8,424 nucleotides of DNA, from the NCBI GenBank assembly GCA_045538535.1, contig JAZSRN010000017.1, positions 1-8,424 of the forward strand. The letters are read 5' to 3'. Every line of letters starts with the position of its first letter. Within the stretch, counting starts at the first letter, position 1. This document shows positions 1-6,465 of the stretch, in pieces. Below the pieces are notes generated by a model. The model did no database searches and was not told the origin of the DNA. It saw only the letters and a program-made list of their open reading frames with translations. Position numbers and translations under genes: made by a program. This stretch comes from RUG14219 sp045538535 (GTDB lineage: Bacteria > Cyanobacteriota > Vampirovibrionia > Gastranaerophilales > Gastranaerophilaceae).

Positions 1-107
1 CCCCCCGTAGGCGCAAATGCAGTCATAGCAAGGGTTTCGAGCAATTTCAAACTTTCAAATTCCTCGATTAAATCTATATTCATACTATTCATACTCATAT
101 TTTTCAT
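1..107 (-). CDS. 5' end of an unidentified gene, cut by the left window edge
   Basis: An open frame reads leftwards from ATG at 107 with no stop before the window edge, giving about 35 residues. The start is uncertain because in-frame ATGs lie at 107, 98, 92 and 83. From the last one the protein begins MNIDLIEEFESLKLLETL, a probable amphipathic helix, followed by AMTAFAPTG. A GGGAA stretch (113-109) sits only 1 nt before the ATG at 107 but 10 nt before the one at 98, so the 98 start fits an SD site better. A good promoter-like element just upstream would start RNA close to 107, which also argues against the first ATG unless the message is leaderless. The visible part is too short to assign a family. 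It follows the HD-GYP-like gene in the same direction after a 65-nt gap. Confidence 0.55.
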   Translation of the reverse strand, partial: MKNMSMNSMNIDLIEEFESLKLLETLAMTAFAPTG

Positions 108-113
108 GTTCCC

Positions 114-142
114 AATATATCAAATTGTTTAACATATTTCAA
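114..142 (-). promoter_or_regulatory. Candidate sigma-70 type promoter for the left-edge gene
   Basis: Read on the minus strand, TTGAAA (142-137) and TATATT (119-114) are separated by exactly 17 nt. Each hexamer matches the consensus at five of six positions. Transcription would begin near 105-109, almost on the first ATG of the downstream frame. The DNA is AT-rich, so a chance match is possible, but the spacing and the intergenic location support it. It would let the edge gene be expressed independently of the HD-GYP-like gene. Confidence 0.45.
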
Positions 143-172
143 GCCATTGTTTCAATTACTCATTAAACAAAA

Positions 173-1450
173 CTAATGAGCAACATTTTCTAAAGCTTGA
201 ATTACAACTGCGTCCCACTTAATTCCAGCTTCGGATTTCATTATTTCCAACGCCTTTTCACTTGGCATAGCCTTTCGATAAGGTCTATCCGAAGTCATCG
301 CCGAATAAGCATCTGCAACCGCAATTATCCTTGAACCAAACGGGATTGACTGACCTTTTAGGCCTTCCGGCGTTCCGGAACCGTCAACTCGTTCTTTTTG
401 ATATGTTATGTAAGGTACAACTTCAGACAAGAAGTTAATATTCATCAATAACTGAACGCCCAAATTCGAATGTTCTTGAATTTTTTGCAAATCTTCAGGG
501 CTAAGCTTGCCGTTAGTTGCAAATGTTTTTTCTGAAATTGCTATTTTACCGATATTTTGCAACAAGCCTGCATAATATATCAAATCAGTTGTTTTTTCGT
601 TCAACTTAAGTTCACGACAAATTTTCCTTGCAAGCTCCGCTGTATTCTTGGAATGTGAAACTTTGTATTGGCCTTTAGCATCAACTGCATTAGCAAGATT
701 TTCCACAAAAACCTGTTGGAAATCACATAAATCACCAATCAATGCAGTCAATTCAGCTCTGGAATGTTGAAAAGCATTTGTTTGTGTATGCACATCTTCA
801 AACAAAGCGTTTGCCTCATCAATTCGCCCTTGCAAAGCAATTGATGTACCAAAAAGATTGGCAATACTTTCAACCAACGAAATAAATTCTTCTTGAATTT
901 TGTCATCATATTCCAGCGCGATAATACCTACAACTTGGACATTACTATACATTGGAATTGCAAGAGTATTATTTTCATCGGTAAGTTCTCTTTGTACAAA
1001 GGCCTTTGCAATCGCATTTTCATCATCATAATTCATTGCACAAGCTGCACCTTCACTTGAAGAACCAACCAAAATCAAATCGTTTTCGGTGTTATCACTT
1101 TTTGTAAACTCATACGAAAGATAAATATGACAAGCTTTAACCTCTACCATTTGCGCAATAGATTTGGCAATTGAGGTGTAAATTGCTTGTTCCTCTTTTG
1201 GATTAAAACTCAAAACGCATAAAGTATTATTTAATGAATATATAGAAACAAGTTCTTGAAGTTGTTTTTTAATGCCTTCCTTCTTCTCAATTTCAGATTT
1301 GCCAATTTTTTTAGCTAAATCTTCAGAAATAAGATTTTCGGCTATAAAATCCCCTAAGTTTAGGGCGAAAAACTCTTCAAGCGGATCGTCATTTATTAAA
1401 AAATCTGATTGGGTAAATAATGAAACTCCGTTTTTCTCTTCTTTTTTCAT
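173..1450 (-). CDS. GAF-domain protein with a degenerate HD-GYP domain
   Basis: This 425-residue cytoplasmic protein has no membrane segment. Residues about 85-205 look like a GAF sensor domain, with alternating strands and helices and a typical VVGIIALEY strand near 173-181. Residues about 240-425 follow the HD-GYP phosphodiesterase pattern: HS at 266, an IGK motif at 300-302, H327 in EHSNLG, VDGSG at 355-359, a KGQSIPFGSRIIAVADAYSA block around 365-384 and TSDRPYR at 386-392. Active members hydrolyse cyclic di-GMP through metals held by His and Asp. Here the HD dyad is Q298-N299, the usual HHE is QKE (351-353) and the GYP signature reads GTP (359-361). H266, H327 and D380 remain. The protein is therefore probably inactive as a phosphodiesterase and may act as a sensor or binding protein; this is inferred. 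ATG at 1450 follows GAAGGA (1466-1461) at 10 nt. It lies downstream of the ftsL-like gene. Confidence 0.85.
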   Translation of the reverse strand: MKKEEKNGVSLFTQSDFLINDDPLEEFFALNLGDFIAENLISEDLAKKIGKSEIEKKEGIKKQLQELVSIYSLNNTLCVLSFNPKEEQAIYTSIAKSIAQMVEVKACHIYLSYEFTKSDNTENDLILVGSSSEGAACAMNYDDENAIAKAFVQRELTDENNTLAIPMYSNVQVVGIIALEYDDKIQEEFISLVESIANLFGTSIALQGRIDEANALFEDVHTQTNAFQHSRAELTALIGDLCDFQQVFVENLANAVDAKGQYKVSHSKNTAELARKICRELKLNEKTTDLIYYAGLLQNIGKIAISEKTFATNGKLSPEDLQKIQEHSNLGVQLLMNINFLSEVVPYITYQKERVDGSGTPEGLKGQSIPFGSRIIAVADAYSAMTSDRPYRKAMPSEKALEIMKSEAGIKWDAVVIQALENVAH

Positions 1451-1580
1451 TAATAAAGTGTCCTTCTATACATGTTTACACCATATATTTCGGCACAAAC
1501 AGAAAAAACTTTAATCAATTTTGAATAAAATTTACAAAATCTACATCAAATGGAGGATATTATGCAATAAAAACCAAAAC
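1451..1580 (-). other. 130-nt spacer between the ftsL-like and HD-GYP-like genes
   Basis: This is the longest gap in the window. It is AT-rich and holds the GAAGGA ribosome binding site (1466-1461) of the HD-GYP-like gene. I found no pair of -35 and -10 hexamers with acceptable spacing on the minus strand and no stem followed by a T-run that would act as a terminator. The HD-GYP-like gene may be read through from rsmH and the ftsL-like gene, or may use a promoter that is not sigma-70-like. On the plus strand, GGAGG (1552-1556) precedes an ATG that is stopped after two codons. Confidence 0.5.
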
Positions 1581-2045
1581 TTAATAACCAACAGACCAGA
1601 AATATTTAGGGTTAGTTACATTAGTTTTTACATTAGGTGTTGCCATTTCAACTGCTTGAATTTCTATAACTTTTTCAGGTTTTTGCAAAACGTGAAATTC
1701 TGTCATTTTACTATCAACATTGTTAAAAGATTTAAGCCTATCTAATTTGTGTTGCAACTCGGCATTTTCATCATTTAGAGTTGTAATTTTGCGGCTCAAA
1801 ACGTTCAATTCCAATTCGTTTGTCATTGCAAAATAATAACTCACAATAGCACCCAAAATTGCTACCATAAGAACACCACATAATGATTGATTAACTTTTC
1901 TGATTGTCATTTCTTTTACCAGATTCTCCTTGTAAAAATAACCTTCGATTAATGAACCGCTCTGAGCTTTAACGGGGTTTTCCGAATAAAACTGCTTCTG
2001 CTGTTGATTATCCAAATCTTCTCTTTTTACTTGTGCCGTAATCAA
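1581..2045 (-). CDS. FtsL-like bitopic cell-division protein (putative)
   Basis: This 154-residue protein has one membrane segment at about residues 52-73 (VNQSLCGVLMVAILGAIVSY region). A heptad-like coiled-coil stretch follows at about 75-107, with leucines spaced through NELELNVLSRKITTLNDENA. The layout of short cytoplasmic N-terminus, single helix and extracytoplasmic coiled coil is that of FtsL/DivIC-type divisome proteins, and its place directly after rsmH is the classic ftsL position. FtsL recruits and activates the septal wall synthase FtsW-FtsI with FtsB and FtsQ. Sequence conservation in this family is very low, so the name rests on topology and synteny. The start is TTG at 2045, because a stop lies two codons upstream and GGGGA (2057-2053) is 7 nt before it. 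The first internal ATG, at residue 46, would remove most of the cytoplasmic part. The N-terminus (about 50 residues) and the C-terminal tail beyond the coiled coil (about 45) are longer than in E. coli FtsL. ftsI does not follow. Confidence 0.65.
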   Translation of the reverse strand: MITAQVKREDLDNQQQKQFYSENPVKAQSGSLIEGYFYKENLVKEMTIRKVNQSLCGVLMVAILGAIVSYYFAMTNELELNVLSRKITTLNDENAELQHKLDRLKSFNNVDSKMTEFHVLQKPEKVIEIQAVEMATPNVKTNVTNPKYFWSVGY

Positions 2046-2052
2046 TGCTCAT

Positions 2053-2057
2053 TCCCC
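2053..2057 (-). promoter_or_regulatory. Ribosome binding site that fixes the TTG start of the ftsL-like gene
   Basis: Minus-strand GGGGA lies 7 nt before the TTG at 2045-2043. A competing ATG at 2052-2050 overlaps this site, is in another frame and stops after about 14 codons, so the TTG is the better start. Confidence 0.55.
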
Positions 2058-2103
2058 AACTAAATTATTATTTGTCCCTAATCCCAAAAGATAAAACTAC
2101 TCT

Positions 2104-3039
2104 CTATTTTCTAATACACCTTGCAACTCTCAATTTTGCACTTCGTGACGGTGGATTTTGTTTTATCTCTTCTTCACTCGCCATAATCGGTTTTTTATTA
2201 ACTATCTCCAAAATCGGCGGCGGACAATTGCAAATCATCTGAGTTTTATCGCAATGACACCGCTGCGAGTGATATTTGAACAAGTGTTTCACAAGCCTAT
2301 CTTCAAGTGAGTGAAAACTTATTACGCTTATTATAGCACCAAATTCTAATAAATCCAACACATCTGCCAAGGTATTTTTTACATTTGTTAACTCTTGATT
2401 AACCTCTATTCGTATCGCTTGAAAAACACGTGTGGCCGGATGTATAGAGGATTTGACATGCGGAGTACAATTCACAATCAAATCGGCTAATTCTCCGGTG
2501 GTTTCAATAGGCTTGACACAACGTTGTTCCACAATTTTTTTCGCAATTCTTTTCGAAAATCTTTCTTCTCCATATTCCGAAAAAATTCTTATCAATTCAT
2601 TTTCGCTGTAAGAATTAACAACATCATAAGCAGAAAATTCAGCATCTTGATTAAATCTCATATCTAAAGGTGCATTTTTTGAAAATGAAAAGCCCCGTTC
2701 CGCCTTATCAAATTGGTGATATGAAGCACCCAAATCAAACAGCACTCCACCGGTAATTTTTTCTATGCCCAAATCTTTCAACACTGACTTAATATTAGTG
2801 TAAGAATTTTTGACAATAGTCAAATTACTGTAATCTTTTAATCGTTCTTTTGACGCATTGATTGCATCTTCATCCACATCAAAAGATATAAGGCGACCGT
2901 TAGGCTGAATGCGACTTAATATTAAACCGCTATGACCACCACCGCCAAGAGTACAGTCAACATAGATTTTCCCATCTTGACAATTCAACGCATCAACTGC
3001 TTCGTTTTTCATTACTGTATAATGTTTAAAATCTGTCAT
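2104..3039 (-). CDS. rsmH: 16S rRNA (cytosine1402-N4)-methyltransferase RsmH
   Basis: RsmH (MraW) transfers a methyl group from S-adenosylmethionine to N4 of C1402 in the 16S rRNA P-site region, tuning start codon choice and decoding. The 311-residue length is normal for the family. Visible signatures in order are the SAM-binding GGGGHS at 32-37, an acidic strand end FDVDEDA at 53-59, FDLGASYHQFD at 101-111, RGFSF at 115-119, PLDMRF at 124-129, HPATRVFQAIRIEVNQEL at 200-217, SFHSLEDRLVK at 241-251 and the C-terminal RSAKLRVA at 299-306. A cysteine cluster (261, 263, 270, 272) lies in the loop after SFHSLEDR; such loops occur in some RsmH proteins and might bind metal. The 101-111 motif departs slightly from the commoner DLGVSSxQ form. 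ATG at 3039 has no evident SD site. The gene is 38 nt downstream of the flippase-like gene and 58 nt upstream of the ftsL-like gene. Confidence 0.97.
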   Translation of the reverse strand: MTDFKHYTVMKNEAVDALNCQDGKIYVDCTLGGGGHSGLILSRIQPNGRLISFDVDEDAINASKERLKDYSNLTIVKNSYTNIKSVLKDLGIEKITGGVLFDLGASYHQFDKAERGFSFSKNAPLDMRFNQDAEFSAYDVVNSYSENELIRIFSEYGEERFSKRIAKKIVEQRCVKPIETTGELADLIVNCTPHVKSSIHPATRVFQAIRIEVNQELTNVKNTLADVLDLLEFGAIISVISFHSLEDRLVKHLFKYHSQRCHCDKTQMICNCPPPILEIVNKKPIMASEEEIKQNPPSRSAKLRVARCIRK

Positions 3040-3077
3040 ACGATTAGTATACTACAAGAGAATTAATAATTATAATT

Positions 3078-4064
3078 TTATTCGGAAATTTTTTCTGAAA
3101 TATTCAATTTAAACATACAAATTCCACCAACAACAATCAAAATAACCATCAATATGCTTTGATGTAGTGCAGATGCAGCGAGCGCAATTGTTTTGTCAAC
3201 TCCAAAAATCCCGAGCGCAATGATATAAGCATATTGATATGGCCCCAAAAAGACCGAACTTGAAGGGATAACCGTTGAAAAAGAAGTCAAAGAAGTTACG
3301 AACAAACCGGCAGAAATCCCGACACCCAATCCCAAACTGTTCATTGCATAATATGCTATAACGGACTCGATGCCCCAAATTAGCATACTTAAAAATAAAG
3401 CTGAAAAAAGACAACTTCCACAAGACAAAACCTCAAAACCTGAAATAAATGATTTTAAATATCCCGCAGATTTTTTGATACCAGACACCAATTTCTCCGT
3501 AAAACTTGATTGAAATTTATTCAAAAAGTTAATGGTTTTTTCTGCAACATAATCAATTTTATTATATTTAAAAATCAAATATATCAAAACAAAACCACCG
3601 ATGAAAATTCCTCCGACAAGCTTGGCTAAACCAATAACAAAATCCGTTTTGCTATACAATAAAAGTGCAGCTAAAAGTATTAAAAATACGGCAATTCCGT
3701 CCAGTAAACGTTCCAAAATAACCGAACCAAAAATTTTCATTTTTCTCTCTTGTTTAACTTTTCCAAGATAATAAGCCCGATAAACATCTCCTGCTCGCGC
3801 TGGTAAAAAAGTATTCATCATACTGCCAACGGTAAAAACTTGACTCAAATGAAATGAAGAATATCGCTCATCATTAAGCAATAGTGCACGCCACCTTATA
3901 CCTCTTAAATATAATGTCATCAAATACAACGGAACGATTGTATAAAGAACTTTTGGCCTAAATTGTTTTAACGTCTCAATTAATTCACCAAAATCAACAT
4001 TATACAAAATAAATATTAACAATATAACCGTTATGGCAATTGCCAGCGATGTTCTCTTTTTCAT
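3078..4064 (-). CDS. Multi-pass membrane protein, lysylphosphatidylglycerol synthase TM/flippase-like (YbhN/UPF0104) family
   Basis: This 328-residue inner-membrane protein has about eight hydrophobic segments, near 7-21, 39-54, 72-84, 122-137, 147-165, 217-240, 246-264 and 274-316 (the last probably two helices). Family marks are RGIRWRALL at 54-62, the polar loop FLPARAGDVYRAYYLG at 86-101, ERLLDG at 118-123 and FLGPYQYAY at 272-280. These match the membrane domain that MprF uses to flip lysyl-phosphatidylglycerol and that also occurs alone in many bacteria. No aminoacyl-transferase (synthase) domain is present, so this is the stand-alone form, whose substrate is generally unknown and is presumably a lipid or lipid-linked sugar. 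Neighbours do not reveal a substrate: a helicase lies 45 nt upstream and rsmH 38 nt downstream. ATG at 4064 begins MKKRTS just before the first helix, consistent with a cytoplasmic N-terminus. There is no clear SD site. Confidence 0.85.
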   Translation of the reverse strand: MKKRTSLAIAITVILLIFILYNVDFGELIETLKQFRPKVLYTIVPLYLMTLYLRGIRWRALLLNDERYSSFHLSQVFTVGSMMNTFLPARAGDVYRAYYLGKVKQERKMKIFGSVILERLLDGIAVFLILLAALLLYSKTDFVIGLAKLVGGIFIGGFVLIYLIFKYNKIDYVAEKTINFLNKFQSSFTEKLVSGIKKSAGYLKSFISGFEVLSCGSCLFSALFLSMLIWGIESVIAYYAMNSLGLGVGISAGLFVTSLTSFSTVIPSSSVFLGPYQYAYIIALGIFGVDKTIALAASALHQSILMVILIVVGGICMFKLNISEKISE

Positions 4065-4109
4065 GTGTCTATTTTAACATATATATTACAAATTAGTAAA
4101 TACATCAAA
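4065..4109 (-). promoter_or_regulatory. Weak promoter-like sequence between the helicase and the flippase-like gene
   Basis: On the minus strand, TTTACT and TAAAAT are spaced 18 nt apart in this 45-nt gap. They match the consensus at four and five positions. The implied RNA start would fall at or next to the ATG at 4064, leaving no room for a leader, and the DNA is nearly all A and T. Read-through from the helicase is at least as likely. Confidence 0.2.
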
Positions 4110-6395
4110 CTAATCAATATTTACAGGTTCACGCTGAATTTTATCAATCGCTTCGCGCGCAGTAAATACTAAAGCTTCCGGGATATTTTCAATTGTCGTT
4201 AACTGTCTCAAGACATCGACAACTCTTTTGAAAGCTCGGACTATATCGCCTTCACCCATATCAATTTGTTCGATTATTGTTTCCCACTCGGCACCTTCAA
4301 CCCATAATTCAATCAAAGATGAGAAGTACGGATTAATATAACAAGGTGCTTCAACTTGATATTTAGCCTGAATTTTTTCGACTTTTCTACGGATATTTCT
4401 AATCAAGTTTAATGTTTTACGTACCGGTTCTGAAAAAGGAATATATGGAACTTCAATTCTTAATTCCTCCGTTGTTAACGCGCACACAACCGCGGCCAAC
4501 TGCGACGGCGTAAGATTTTCCAACACTCCGGAAAATATAATTTCAGATAAATAAAACTCATTTTCACTTCTTATCTGCGCAGTTGTGACCCCTCTAAATT
4601 CCGGATAATCATTTTGCAAATAACCGGAGTCTGTCAAAACTGCTCTATGCGATAAAAACTTGTTCCAAAAAATATCGCGTTGACGTTCGATTTCTTTTTC
4701 AAGGCGCGATTGTTTAACCCGAACACGTTCAATAACTTCAATGTTTTTTGAATGTTTTTTATATAATTTGCAATAATCACAAGGCATTTTCTGCATTATA
4801 TGCAACATTTTTTTATTTTCTTCGCCAAATTTCACCACTTCTGGTGATAGCGGTCTGTTTTTAGCGCGCTCTTGTTTACAAATCTTTTTATAAGTTTGTC
4901 TATTCTGAACGTACAAAGCTCGCAATTTGTCATATTCACGCAAATCTTCATCCAAAAGTTTTGACGGACAAACAAAATCTCTTTGCGCCAATTCTTTTTC
5001 AAATATTTCTTTTTGTTTCAAAAGTGGAGAAAGCCTTGAACCTGATGAAAAATAACCAAAAGATTTCATAATAAGTTCTTTTGCCTCATCAACGCTGAAT
5101 CTTTGCAACAAATTCAATACCATCGAATAACTTGGCGAGAACCTACTTTCCAAAGGATTTGCGTCACTCAATACAAGTTCGGCAACTTCTTCAGGCGATT
5201 GAAACGGAGTACCCACAACCGTAACATATCCGACCTCATCCATGCCTCTACGACCCGCACGTCCGGACATTTGCAAAAATTCACTTGCCGTAAGCATTCT
5301 GTGTCCGCTATCGGTTCTTTTGCTTGTCGAACTGATTACGGTTGAACGCGCGGGCATATTTATTCCCGCGGCAAGAGTTTCCGTCGCAAAAACAACTTTT
5401 ATCAAACCTTTTTGAAAAAGTTTCTCTATCAAATTTTTCCATCCCGGTAAAAGTCCGGCATGATGCGATGCAACCCCGCAATATAAATATTCTAAATGCT
5501 TATTATTATAAAGATGTGGGTTTTCTGCAATATATTCATCAACAAACTGTCTGATTTGTGCTTGTTCTGCACGTGTTACAAGCTCTAACGAAGCACATTT
5601 CTCCATTTGTTCATCACATTTTTTTCTGGAAAACGTAAAGTAAATCGCCGGCAACATATCGTTTTGCTGAAGATTTCTAACCACATTTTTAACATAAGTT
5701 TTTTGATTTTGTTTTTTTCTTCCAAAGACACGCTTTTCAGGTTTAATTTTTTTATTCAACTGTCCTGAAGGCGTCAACAATGGCAACAATTTATCCGGTT
5801 GCGAACTATCAAAATAATAAAATCTTAACGGTACCGGTCTAAAATCAGTATCTACCAATTCAGTTTTTGAATGGACTGTATTTATCCACTGTGTAAGTTC
5901 ATCAGCATTTGCAACAGTTGCAGAAAGTGCAATTATCTGAATATTTGTCGGGCAATAAATAATGCTTTCTTCCCAAACCGTTCCTCTTTGTTCGTCGTTC
6001 ATATAATGAACTTCATCCAAAACAACATATTTCACGTCTTTAAGATTATCCGCCACAGCACCAAAATTTGTACCATAAAGCATGTTCCTAAAAACTTCAG
6101 TTGTCATAACAACGATTTGCGCCCCTCGATTAAGAGAAGTGTCACCGGTTAGCAGTCCAACTTTATCATAACCATACTTTTCACCAAAATCATAATATTT
6201 TTGATTGGATAACGCCTTCAAAGGTGTAGTGTAAAAAATTCTGGTATTATTTTGTAATGCTTGATGTATAGCGTGTTGCGCGATGACGGTTTTACCGGCA
6301 CCGGTCGGCGCACAAACAACCACGCTTCCGCCCTCATTTATGATTTGGCAAGCATCTTTTTGAAATTCGTCCAATTCGAACGGAAAACCGTACAT
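4110..6395 (-). CDS. Ski2/Mtr4-like superfamily 2 RNA helicase with DSHCT domain (HelY-type)
   Basis: This 761-residue ATP-dependent helicase contains the full superfamily 2 motif set: Walker A APTGAGKT (29-36), TTPLKALSNQ (56-65), TGD (83-85), DEVH box VVLDEVHYMND (124-134), SAT (158-160), ATETLAAGINMPARS (337-351) and QMSGRAGRRG (375-384). The DEVH box and the C-terminal DSHCT-like region (about 590-761, with NLTPSQLAAVVCALTTEE) place it in the Ski2/Mtr4 group. Eukaryotic relatives feed RNA to the exosome; bacterial ones occur in actinobacteria (HelY) and cyanobacteria with poorly known roles, probably RNA unwinding or decay. The linker at about 460-585 is rich in charged helices, contains C539 and C542 (CDYC), and corresponds to the arch/insert zone. 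The protein is shorter than typical HelY (roughly 900 residues). ATG at 6395 has a strong SD site and its own candidate promoter, separating it from the serS transcript. Confidence 0.93.
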   Translation of the reverse strand: MYGFPFELDEFQKDACQIINEGGSVVVCAPTGAGKTVIAQHAIHQALQNNTRIFYTTPLKALSNQKYYDFGEKYGYDKVGLLTGDTSLNRGAQIVVMTTEVFRNMLYGTNFGAVADNLKDVKYVVLDEVHYMNDEQRGTVWEESIIYCPTNIQIIALSATVANADELTQWINTVHSKTELVDTDFRPVPLRFYYFDSSQPDKLLPLLTPSGQLNKKIKPEKRVFGRKKQNQKTYVKNVVRNLQQNDMLPAIYFTFSRKKCDEQMEKCASLELVTRAEQAQIRQFVDEYIAENPHLYNNKHLEYLYCGVASHHAGLLPGWKNLIEKLFQKGLIKVVFATETLAAGINMPARSTVISSTSKRTDSGHRMLTASEFLQMSGRAGRRGMDEVGYVTVVGTPFQSPEEVAELVLSDANPLESRFSPSYSMVLNLLQRFSVDEAKELIMKSFGYFSSGSRLSPLLKQKEIFEKELAQRDFVCPSKLLDEDLREYDKLRALYVQNRQTYKKICKQERAKNRPLSPEVVKFGEENKKMLHIMQKMPCDYCKLYKKHSKNIEVIERVRVKQSRLEKEIERQRDIFWNKFLSHRAVLTDSGYLQNDYPEFRGVTTAQIRSENEFYLSEIIFSGVLENLTPSQLAAVVCALTTEELRIEVPYIPFSEPVRKTLNLIRNIRRKVEKIQAKYQVEAPCYINPYFSSLIELWVEGAEWETIIEQIDMGEGDIVRAFKRVVDVLRQLTTIENIPEALVFTAREAIDKIQREPVNID

Positions 6396-6400
6396 TATAT

Positions 6401-6406
6401 CTCCTT
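6401..6406 (-). promoter_or_regulatory. Strong ribosome binding site of the helicase gene
   Basis: Minus-strand AAGGAG lies 5 nt before the ATG at 6395-6393. It is the closest match to the anti-SD sequence among the genes here and settles the helicase start. Confidence 0.75.
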
Positions 6407-6421
6407 TTGCTATCCAATTAT

Positions 6422-6450
6422 ATTATGCCCTTTAAATAAAATTTTGTAAA
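6422..6450 (-). promoter_or_regulatory. Candidate sigma-70 type promoter for the helicase gene
   Basis: On the minus strand, TTTACA (6450-6445) and CATAAT (6427-6422) are separated by 17 nt. Each matches the consensus at five of six positions. RNA would start near 6415, giving a leader of about 20 nt that just includes the AAGGAG site. The fit of promoter, leader and SD in a 70-nt gap makes this the most convincing promoter in the window. Confidence 0.5.
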
Positions 6451-6465
6451 ATATGTAAATAATAT

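Noticed and set aside
108..172. GTTTAA and TTAAAC inverted pair after the HD-GYP-like gene
   Set aside because: The stem is only 6 bp of mostly A and T with a loop of about 27 nt and no T-run, so it is not a credible terminator.
1552..1569. Plus-strand GGAGG, 5 nt, ATG, then a stop after two codons, in the 130-nt spacer
   Set aside because: The SD and start look good, but the frame encodes only Met-Gln and no plus-strand promoter is seen. It is most likely chance in a spacer.
1272..1745. Plus-strand open frames across the spacer and both flanking genes
   Set aside because: They overlap the coding strand of the HD-GYP-like and ftsL-like genes, begin inside them and carry no recognisable domain.
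2010..2052. Minus-strand ATG at 2052 opening a frame of about 14 codons overlapping the start of the ftsL-like gene
   Set aside because: The putative SD directly touches this ATG with no spacing, the peptide is featureless and charged, and the site fits the TTG at 2045 instead.
3040..3077. TATAAT and TATACT hexamers upstream of rsmH
   Set aside because: Neither has an acceptable -35 hexamer at 16-18 nt, and such hexamers are common in this AT-rich DNA. Read-through from the upstream gene is simpler.
5871..6152. Plus-strand open frame of 93 codons inside the helicase gene
   Set aside because: It lies wholly antisense to a strongly supported helicase, has cysteine- and asparagine-rich low-quality composition and shows no motif. 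It is a shadow frame.
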